DNA of 28,624 nt from Lingula anatina (lineage: Eukaryota > Brachiopoda > Lingulata > Lingulida > Lingulidae): positions 627,413 to 656,036 of the forward strand of contig NW_019776113.1 in NCBI RefSeq assembly GCF_001039355.2, written 5' to 3'. The notes under the pieces were generated by a model. It was not told the origin of the DNA. It was given only the letters and a program-made list of their open reading frames with translations, and made no database searches. Below, in pieces: positions 9,556-17,043 of this stretch. The translations under genes and the position numbers were made by a program. Positions within the stretch are counted from its first letter, which is position 1. The number at the start of each line of letters is the position of its first letter.

Positions 9556-12031
9556 CAGATACATTTCTTTTAAATTCCCTTAAAACTAAAGTATGTTATG
9601 CCTTTAGACCATATTGAGATGCTTGATATTTTCATCGTTCCGGGTAAAAGAAATAGTGGTATAAAAGCAGCATCCCCCTGCACTTACAGATGTCACAAAA
9701 TGGTGTGACATGATAGAAGAGGTTCCTTCGTTGTTGTATACATCAGGGGCGAACCTGCAAGCACTTTCTGGGAGGTTGGTTTCATTATCCAGGTTGCAAT
9801 TCCACACGGGACCGTCGTTCACTATTTTATACTTCTTGCCCGTCACTCTTCGGGAACAGCGCGCAGCTTCTATCCTGCCAGATATGGAGTCATGGTAGAA
9901 ATGAGCATCGTTTTCGTCCACCGGGTACTCGTCAAACAAACCCCAGCGCAAATGTCCCCACTTATGGAGGAGAGTCTTAGCTGAAATATGAGAAAAAGAT
10001 ACAGTGACCAAATGTACTTTTATCCAAGTTTTATATTTGCCAGACTCCCCTGGCAGAACTTTAATGACAATGTGGTAATTTGTCATATACTGGTATCATT
10101 AAAATTCGTACAGATTTCAGTATTAACTGTCATATTTATATTTTTTCTAGATAATGACAGCGTGCTCCTCGGACAACTTACCAGGAGGCGTCCCATATTG
10201 CCTTGCAACGGCATCATCTAGTATGAATGCAGGAGTCAAGTGCATAAACGTCCCCAGCTGTCCACATTCTCCCTTCTGTTTGACGTATGGGTTGTCACCT
10301 TGTACACCATTGGGCTTGTCTATGATCACGTTGGCCTTTTCAAAGGCTTCAATTCCTGCCTGTCCGTACCTGGGGTTTTCCGTCCATGTTTTAGGAACGA
10401 GAATCGTGATATTCCGGAGATAGGCACGATTTTTCGTAGCAGTAAATAGTAGCTGTGACATTTCCACGAAGTATTCCTACATAATTAATTAAAAAGTCAT
10501 TTGCCAATATAAATAGTTTCAGTATCATGTATTGTCTTTTTCAAATAAACCATACCACTGCACCTTGAGCTTTGAAGCGAATTTTTGATTTCATTCGATC
10601 CTGTGTCACGTTATTTTCTTGAGTTTTTTTAAATGAGCAAGTAAAATGAACGATAGGCTGGCATAACTGCATTTTACTGAATTGAATGCTCCTTTATCTT
10701 TATTTTCAAATGCCATGATTCGGGCGCGACGATCGTGATTTCATATTTCTGAGACACAGGTACGGTGCGTTGTGTCGCTGTGGAGCGTAAGTATGAGATA
10801 CATTGTAGGGCATGAAATATAATTGAATTTAAGGTAGCATATAAAGCGACTGGGATATTTTAACAATTCTACTTGAGTCTTTTCTTGCTCATGTCTGCTT
10901 TTGAAGGATAAGAAATAATACAGACTGCGTCAACTGTATTGTTGCACTAACAAAACGAATACACGCGGCCAAGCATTTTAATGTATCTTTTGACAAGAAG
11001 CGCAAGGTAAAAGCTTTCTTCTGTAACTTATGGATGACCTCACACAATAGTACCTTGAACAAATGAAACCCTCGGCCTTACTGGTAAAACATTTATATGC
11101 TTACAGAATCATTTTAATCAAAATTACAAAGGAAGTTTAATAACGAAGAACTCAGGTAATTTGTGTTGTGAAAGCGACCGCAAACTAAGCCTGCGCCTGA
11201 CCTCCATTGGGGTCATTTTAATAAATGTACGCTTTGTGACAGACCAGGAAGTACAATGGGGTAAATATTGGGTACCTACAGACAGCAATGTAAATGGTTA
11301 AAAGCCCAGGTGAGATAAATGTACTGTTTTCGAAGCCCGCTGTCTTTTTTCCTCGCCCGTGCCACATTCTAAAAGCAAGGAGATAATAGGATGGCTGCAT
11401 TATCAAACCTACATATACCCTGTACTGTTATTTTAAAATAAACTTACTCGGTAACTTGGTGGAGTCATAACCTCGACAATCATTAAGATGGATGGATCGA
11501 TGCAAATAAAGTTGGCATTCTCTCTCTCACACACACACACACACGCACACACACACACACACACGCATGCATTTGTATAATCTTTGTGGTGCTGTCAATA
11601 GAACTCAGCAATGATCAAAATACGAATCAGCACATTAACAAATAAGCGTCAACACAGAAGTACAGCCGTACGCCACCATGTCCTCACAATGACCTTGTCT
11701 TCCTTTTTCCAAATAATATTCTAAAAAAGTTTAAGGCATACAAATCGATATTCCTTATCCAAATAAACTGAGTTTCATGACAAATAACCTCCACATACCT
11801 TGAAACATTAAAAACGTTCAACCTTTAAAAATCACAACAGCCCTATATACTTACTTTGATTCTGGGAATAAGTTTAGGATCTTCAGTAACTTCTGACCCG
11901 ATTCCAATGAGAAGTCCTTCGTAGCCGTTGTCAATCAGAGTAACATTGGCGCGCAGCCTTTGCCCCCTTGCTAATGCCGTAAAAGACAGTAACAGGACCA
12001 AATGGGTTATATGACAGCGAGAGGCTTCCAT
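2970..12031 (-). CDS. CLCA-like: Gene A: CLCA family protein, predicted protease-dead, short tail, 13-14 coding exons
   Basis: Exons 12031-11855, 10476-10182, 9980-9688, 9226-9091, 8805-8693, 8511-8281, 7956-7660, 7265-7056, 6433-6292, 5941-5804, 5355-5230, 4874-4635, 4146-3315 and 3024-2970 join without a frameshift to 3285 nt, 1094 aa plus stop. If the last donor is not used, the protein ends at a TAA overlapping it (3313-3311; 1077 aa). Order: signal peptide (about 1-23), CLCA N domain, VWA with DVSGS (331-335), Thr404 and Asp434, beta-sandwich region, FnIII-like domain, Thr-rich stalk, TM (about 1040-1064) and a basic tail. The MIDAS is intact, but the protease motif reads HKWGH (163-167): the catalytic Glu is Lys while ligands H163, H167 and D174 remain. 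Every exon stays open, so this looks like a functional paralogue that lost protease activity rather than a pseudogene. Confidence 0.86.
3142..3172. repeat. TG microsatellite, gene A intron 13 or 3' flank
   Basis: About 15 TG units, followed by TCTGTGGGGGG. Confidence 0.9.
3315..4146 (-). CDS. Gene A exon 13: FnIII end, Thr-rich stalk with internal duplication, TM helix
   Basis: Entering in phase 1 after acceptor CTCCTTTCAG. It encodes the FnIII end, VSNIVSVSFVYSYPLPP, five to six ~10-residue Thr-rich units, a second diverged SNIVSVSFVYSNPFPSP block, then a TM helix (IIGYIVAGVAVLVSLILTCI region) and HIRRRSRSDG. It ends either by splicing at a perfect GTAAGT after 3315 (phase 2) or at the overlapping in-frame TAA (3313-3311). 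Confidence 0.85.
3538..3626 (-). repeat. Second copy of a coding duplication in gene A exon 13
   Basis: Matches 3826-3914 at an offset of 288 bp; both encode SNIVSVSFVYS followed by STEATTE. Gene B has only one copy. Confidence 0.75.
3631..3811 (-). repeat. Coding minisatellite, Thr-rich stalk of gene A
   Basis: About six units of 30 bp (one of 27 bp) encoding variants of TTQESTTTEP. Mucin-like, probably O-glycosylated, between the FnIII-like domain and the membrane. Confidence 0.8.
4635..4874 (-). CDS. Gene A exon 12: start of FnIII-like domain
   Basis: 240 nt, phase 1 to 1, acceptor TAATTACAG and donor GTAAGT. Encodes SSANGIQDDITYKPVEPF..., then YPPGRIYDLVLAAV...WTATGDDLDQGNG. Confidence 0.88.
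5077..5106. repeat. 14-bp tandem duplication, gene A intron 11
   Basis: GAGACTCTAACTTT occurs twice in a row. Confidence 0.8.
5230..5355 (-). CDS. Gene A exon 11
   Basis: 126 nt, phase 1 to 1, acceptor CCACAAAG and donor GTGAGT. Encodes ADNAKNDGIYTAYFLNFGDN...VQVVVKGEEGASVKSAG. It is 36 nt shorter at its 3' end than the gene B exon. Confidence 0.83.
5804..5941 (-). CDS. Gene A exon 10
   Basis: 138 nt, phase 1 to 1, acceptor CATTCCAG and donor GTAAAG. Encodes DPSLSRIAIYGEVSQGYTPV...LQLFDNGTG, one codon longer than in gene B. Confidence 0.87.
6292..6433 (-). CDS. Gene A exon 9: beta-sandwich region
   Basis: 142 nt, phase 0 to 1, acceptor TTAAACAG and donor GTAAAT. Encodes VGKWLYTVTSLGSGNAVVQ...DTVDIA. 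Confidence 0.88.
7056..7265 (-). CDS. Gene A exon 8: beta-sandwich region
   Basis: 210 nt, phase 0 at both ends, acceptor AATTACAG and donor GTAGGG. Encodes ILSESFTVPGGGSS...IYIDSTIGNNTRFLFTW. Confidence 0.9.
7660..7956 (-). CDS. Gene A exon 7: VWA C-terminal half
   Basis: 297 nt, phase 0 at both ends, acceptor TTCAACCAG and donor GTAAAT. Encodes VLENSNMLAAGGILVVVNDG...; MIDAS Asp434 is present. Differences from gene B cluster in the middle of the exon. Confidence 0.92.
8281..8511 (-). CDS. Gene A exon 6: VWA middle
   Basis: 231 nt, phase 0 at both ends, acceptor ATATTTTAG and donor GTACGT. Encodes SRLENLKKACAEFLL...TAGGGTCIGCGL; MIDAS Thr404 is present. Confidence 0.9.
8693..8805 (-). CDS. 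Gene A exon 5: VWA start, MIDAS DVSGS
   Basis: 113 nt, phase 1 to 0, acceptor TTTTTTAG and donor GTAAGT. Encodes TPTFKVVQQHSKRYVLVLDV-SGSMGG (residues 314-338). Confidence 0.87.
9091..9226 (-). CDS. Gene A exon 4: linker to VWA
   Basis: 136 nt, phase 0 to 1, acceptor TACTGCAG and donor GTAAGG. Encodes VIGFCDNNETDALDLHNDQ...SAWEVMREHEDFRN, nearly the same as gene B. Confidence 0.88.
9495..9553. repeat. Poly-A tract in intron 3 of gene A
   Basis: 59 uninterrupted A on the plus strand. No target-site duplication or SINE-like body is evident next to it, and gene B lacks it at the matching position. Confidence 0.9.
9688..9980 (-). CDS. Gene A exon 3: degenerate metalloprotease motif HKWGH
   Basis: 293 nt, acceptor CATATTTCAG and donor GTAAGT. 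Encodes AKTLLHKWGHLRWGLFDEY (158-176). Codon 164 is AAG (9963-9961) where gene B has GAG. The Cys-rich segment that follows is preserved. Confidence 0.9.
10182..10476 (-). CDS. Gene A exon 2: CLCA N domain
   Basis: 295 nt, the same length as in gene B, acceptor TTATGTAG and donor GTAAGT, ending phase 1. Encodes EYFVEMSQLLFTATKNRAY...ILVPKTW...KQKGECGQLG...HLTP. Confidence 0.9.
11519..11564. repeat. TC/AC microsatellite, gene A intron 1
   Basis: Few TC units, long AC run with two GC interruptions. Paralogous to 911-960 and 26630-26703. Confidence 0.9.
11855..12031 (-). CDS. Gene A exon 1: signal peptide
   Basis: 177 nt, 59 codons, phase 0, donor GTAAGT. Starts MEASRCHITHLVLLLSFTAL; the first of the two ATGs seen in genes B and C is changed here (ATA), so only the second is available. 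Predicted cleavage near ARG-Q. Confidence 0.88.
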
Positions 12032-14341
12032 AACTTCCGCTCGTCTGAAAAGCCTTCTCTTGGCAAATGGCGACAGGGAAACGATTGTGTTTATTTAAAT
12101 CACGTACAATGTCAATGCACTAGTCTTGCGTATTATTCTGACATTACAGGTAATAGCCAAGTCATTCAAAACGAGTTGCGTGAAAAGCTTAATTTCGAAA
12201 TATTTGCAGTGCGATGATGGCTTATTTTCTTTATGCGAGCTCAGCTACAAAACACAATAACTGGTGTGTACCTAGAGCGAGAAGTTAACTTCTTTATTTT
12301 TCTTTTGATTAAATTTGCACAAAAGCACCGTTTTAAATATGAAGCAGCACTTTAGGTGCATTCAAGCCAAAGGTTACAGATCACGTCTCCAGAAAACGAT
12401 ACACTACGAGACAGTGTAGGAAAATTGTGATAGTCTAATGAAGGGATTTCACCACCAGAGTCGAAAAATGGGAGAAATATCATAAGAGGCCGCTTACTGG
12501 ATTACTATTATGAATAGAGGAGGGTGATTGGATAAATGTAACCTCTTAATGCTGCTCTACCGGACAGACATAATCAAAGAACACATATTAGATATATTTA
12601 TATAATTACAAGAGGCGAATAATTATAGAATTCACGTCAACTATGTACCTTGTGAATGTTGTAAGGATGTTGTAGGGATGTCTGGCGCTTGATATATATT
12701 ATGAAGAACTCAACCTTGAGTCCATGGAACAGAAGAAAGCGGTGGAAGAGTCGGGGCTTTTGAGTGAGTAGCCACAAAACGAAGCTTTCATTTTTGGGGG
12801 ATAATTCACTTGGAAATAGTAGCATTGATAAAACCCACGGGAGGTTTAATTTTAGCATTTTGTGTTCTGGTTGCATGGATGGAGTACAGGACATGATCTC
12901 ACTTTTCTTAAGCCGCAAGTACTGAAAAGAATTAAATGAAAAGAATAAAAAGACTAGGCTTCTAATTATTAGATTTTCGTTTTTTTTAATTTTCGAAAAA
13001 ATATGGAAAGCTGTTTGTGTTGATTTTCAGGTTATATCGGTTTAACTTGTTTTCACCAAAAAGTCAATTTTTTAATCTATACTGCATCATCCGTTGTCAA
13101 TCCTTGTCATAAAATTTACTTATGTAATTTCTACGCGTTACCTCTTATATGGGTGAAACAATATGATTTTTAAATTTGTACAAACGCAATGACACTGTGT
13201 TAGAGATCTGGAATGCACATATTTTATTGGAAACCCTTCTTTCATCTGGGATATTTAGATTGTAAACAATTCAAATGGTGATTGAATTGCTAACTGTGAG
13301 GCAAATTCTTCTATACCTTAATTTAATGCACATATTTACGTCTATGCATAGATTTACCACCGGTGCAAGTACAAAATTGCACAGCCTGTGTTAAACGTTC
13401 GTATTCACACGTATATGTTGATAACATAGTATAGCGCTTTTGTGATTATAATAATCAGTCAAGCTTTAATACATTTCCCGATTTGGTGTATATGTACAGA
13501 TTTTTTACTGTAGCCGTGTGTTCGTGAAGCATATAGACCTTACAGTAGTTAACTAAATGTTCTCATTTGCATGATATATGAAAATTAAAGCCCAAAAAGT
13601 GAATAATATTAATATTAATAAGCTGAGTACCTGCCTGGTATATTTCAATATCTAAATTGTAGTAATCAAATACAATTGTGAAATGTGGTATGCGTATGCA
13701 ATATTTGGGTTTTCTTCTTCTCCATGCTGTCAATTTCGTAAAAATATCGATAAGCCGTATTCCAACTATGCCATGACTTCTGTGATTGTCCACGATGAAA
13801 TCAGTGATTGAGTTAAACCATTTTAATCATGTTACACATATGTGCTAATAGTAAATGGGTTCGAAATCAAATGCATGTACTGTGTTAACACCTCTGTTTT
13901 CTACATATATATAGTCACGAGTCAGCATAGTGACATGACAATACTACTACAACAGAACACCACACACGTTGTATTTTTCATGATTTAAATAGTATCACGT
14001 GATCATTATCCTAACTCTTCAAATACATAATGGTCACATCCCACGTACTTATTTGCAAAACGTTTTTTATCCACTACTTGAACTACAGTGTAATACAAAA
14101 AATAAAATGGACTCTAGAATCAAGCAAAACACACTGGTTTTGCGTCAAAGTTAACTTTGTTGATACAACTTTTTGTCCAATACTATATCACCTCCAGGAA
14201 ATATATATGACTGCTCAATTTACTATTTGTTATCGAAGCTTCTTATCCGTTTTTTTTTTTTCTTCAGCCGCTAGGCATGTCCAGTATGCCTACTCGAACT
14301 CGATGTTAAACAGACCTTTTGAGGAGCTCGTAAAATAGAGA
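12032..14341. other. Intergenic region B to A
   Basis: 12032-12340 is a shortened copy of the 5' flank seen upstream of B and C. 12358-12690 matches the 3' flank of gene A (2617-2940), a relic of the tandem unit. 12690-14341 is A+T-rich DNA with no match elsewhere in the window and no supported gene; it should contain the 3' UTR of gene B. Possible minus-strand poly(A) signals: ATTAAA at 13822-13827 and AATAAA at 13223-13228. Confidence 0.55.
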
Positions 14342-17043
14342 TTACTTATAAATGGTGTACCGTGGCGATTCATTATCAGGCGTATATGGATAGTTCCTTC
14401 CAGTCAGGTGTGCTAGGGGCATCTTGAGGGCCACTTGCGGAATCTCCATGCTTGGTTTTGTTGTCCGATCAACGACTGGTGGAGTGTTATTTCGAGTACT
14501 AGTAGAAACCTGCGGTTCTCTTAACCCCCTCCAGTCTTGTGAGCCCCTGTTTCCATATTGGGACACGCCTGGCGTGTATCCAGTATCCGTACTTGTGTAT
14601 TGTGGCCTGCACTTGGTCAGGTGGTCTGTCTCGTACGATGGATTGTAACTGTAGTTATTGTCGGTACGATTCGGATAACTTCGGGTCTCGTATTCCACGT
14701 CCGATATCACCCTTGCAGTGGGCGAGTTCGGGTGAAGATAATAATCCTCGTGCGGATGGATCAATGTGGTATGGTATTGGTCGAGTAAAGGTGTTTCTTG
14801 ATAATTGTTGGAACTTGAAGAGAGAGGAGACCTGTGACCTGCATTTCTGGATTGGTAACTAGGTGCATTCAACTCTTGAGGCACAGAACTTTGGTTACCG
14901 ACGTCTGGTTTGTACGGTACGACCCAATCATCACTGTTAAATGGGTTCTGAGAGCTCGTTTCCTCTTCTGGAATGGGGTCGTACTGGTACCTGCCATAGT
15001 TATTGGCACGTGAATTATACCGATTCGAGCTTAGCCTCCGACTAACAGGCTGGGGCCTATTTTCAGTGGATTGCCCCCATGATGACGGCTCGGTATGTCT
15101 GTCACCCATGGCAAGAAAGCTATGGTCGTTACGCTTCTTTCTGTAGCTATCGGTGTATATCGTCGGTTGGTAATTCTGGTTCCTGAAAGCACTGTGCTGC
15201 GGTTCCACTATGTTAAGGAATGAAGAGTCGTCATGAGGGGTAGGTTGCAGGTTCGTAGGGTTTAGACTTTTGGCAGTATACAGATTTTCTTCGTAACTTG
15301 GTGTCATCGCCGTAGCTGCATTGAGGTGCGGTTTCTTCTGCACTGAACGGTTTGATTCACCATGTGAACCCTGCGTCCCTGTTCTGTAAAGTGGAGCCTC
15401 ATCGAAGTCGGGATAAACGGTCGAAAAGTTTCTGGGCGACATACTACTTTTCCGCCAGTTGGCATCATCCATCAACTGATATTGTTGGTGCATTGATAAC
15501 GTCCGAGGTGGTCTCTCCAAATCGCTTGGTGAATTTGTCTCTTTCGAATAGCGGTTTGCTGATGGATAGAAAGCTGACTGTCGAGAGTCATAGTTGGTGG
15601 TTATTGGTCTAGAGCTATCGTTTTGCTCAGGGAAATATGGCGACAACCAAGCATCTTGCGAGTCCATGCGGTAGTTTGGTAGATTGGCGTAATCACCAAT
15701 ACCAGAAGACGGGTCAGATTCTCTTTGGTAACGGTATCGCTGCTGTGTATCCTTTCTCCGTTCTGGGTGTTGGGGGTTCCTGTTCCATCCATCTTGGGAG
15801 TTAGTCTTCCAATAAGGCTTCGATTCTGACGCAATTTCAGCCTGTTCCACTGGGATATATCTGTTATATTTTCCAGAACTAACACGTCTTACACCAGGCG
15901 GACCATGTTCTGTAGCGTTCATGGGTGCTGAATATGTAGGAAATATTTGACCAACTGAAATGTTGACGTATGTATGCTCTTTGTCCACTGTTGATACTTT
16001 TTGGTTCGACCACTCAGGATCGTTTCTGAAGTTGTAATAGCCATGCTGGCGAGGCACTTCAGTTTGCTTGACATCCGCCTTAAATTGACTTGGCGTATAG
16101 TCATGCGACACAATTCTCATTGGGGCATCCGGAAAGGAATATCCCGTTCTTTTTGATGGAGAGTAAGAGGCAAAGGCAGACCTGTAGTCTGACTTAACTT
16201 TGTCTTGCTTCGCTTGGTGAACATAGGGGCGTGATATTTTGTCCTCGTGTGGGAGTTGCCAGTAATTTCGGAATTCGTAAGGATTAACCGGATGGGAACC
16301 TGTATGTCCGTGAATGTTGTGGCCATCTTTAACTCCATCATGACGAGGATCAGGGAAGTGGCGATCTTTGGGTTTCGTTTTGTCAGGCCAGGCTATAGCA
16401 ACTGCTATCAACACAATAAGCACAAAGGCCACCGCCGCCGAACCAGTACCAATGGCAATTTGTTGAACGGAAGTGACTCTAGAACTGTCCGTATGTGTTG
16501 ATGATGCGCCGGTTGTCGTGATATACAACGTACTTTCTCGAGCCATTGGCTCTTGAGTTGTTGGTTCAGTTGTGATCCAAGTCGTTCGCTCAGTAGTTGT
16601 GATCTGCTGAGTCGTTGACTCAGTAGTTGTGCTCTCCTGAGTCGTTAGCGCAGTTGTTGTGCTTTCATGGGTCGTTGGTTCATTCGTAGTAGTTTCCTGG
16701 GTCGTATACACAGCTGTTGTGGTTATTGCTTCAGTGGTTGCTTCCGTACTTGTTACTGGCTCTGCTGGGGGTAACGGATAACTGTAGACAAAAGATACTG
16801 ACACGATATTCGACACTTGTCCAGTCTGATTTTTGTCATCTGATGCTAATAGCGCAATGAAATATGTGATATTTGATTTGACTGTTTGGTTGAATTGGAC
16901 GAGAAAGGTTTCTTTCGCACCCGCTGGCAAGGGTGAATCAAGTTTTCCCTGGATAAGATCCTCGTCAAGGAGTTTATAGGTGTTATTGAAGTTAAGTCGG
17001 AGTTGTGAGACCGAGGTGCTGTAGCGAATAATGTAACTCGATG
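14342..17043 (-). CDS. Gene B exon 13: FnIII end, Thr-rich stalk, TM helix, long cytoplasmic tail
   Basis: 2702 nt, entering in phase 1 after acceptor TTCTTTCAG and ending at TAA (14344-14342). It encodes ASSYIIRYSTSVSQLRLNF (FnIII end), then VSNIVSVSFVYSYPLPP, a Thr-rich stalk of ~10-residue units, a TM helix (about 1009-1031, GTGSAAVAFVLIVLIAVAIA) and a tail of 682 residues. The tail has 52 Tyr, many Asn, Ser, Pro and Arg and a single Cys, as expected of a disordered cytoplasmic region. Visible short motifs: YVNI (1172), YANL (1265), YQLM (1335) and NPF (1513). The long open frame through low-complexity sequence argues for selection on coding. No homologous tail exists in gene A. Confidence 0.9.

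Noticed and set aside
12637-12918. 93-codon minus-strand open frame between genes B and A
   Set aside because: No recognisable domain, no splice context, A+T-rich composition and no copy elsewhere in the array.
13563-13793. 76-codon minus-strand open frame in the B-A interval
   Set aside because: Composition and length are what chance gives in A+T-rich DNA; no homology is recognised.
14424-16501. Several plus-strand open frames opposite gene B exon 13
   Set aside because: They are antisense shadows of the long coding exon, with no signal of their own.
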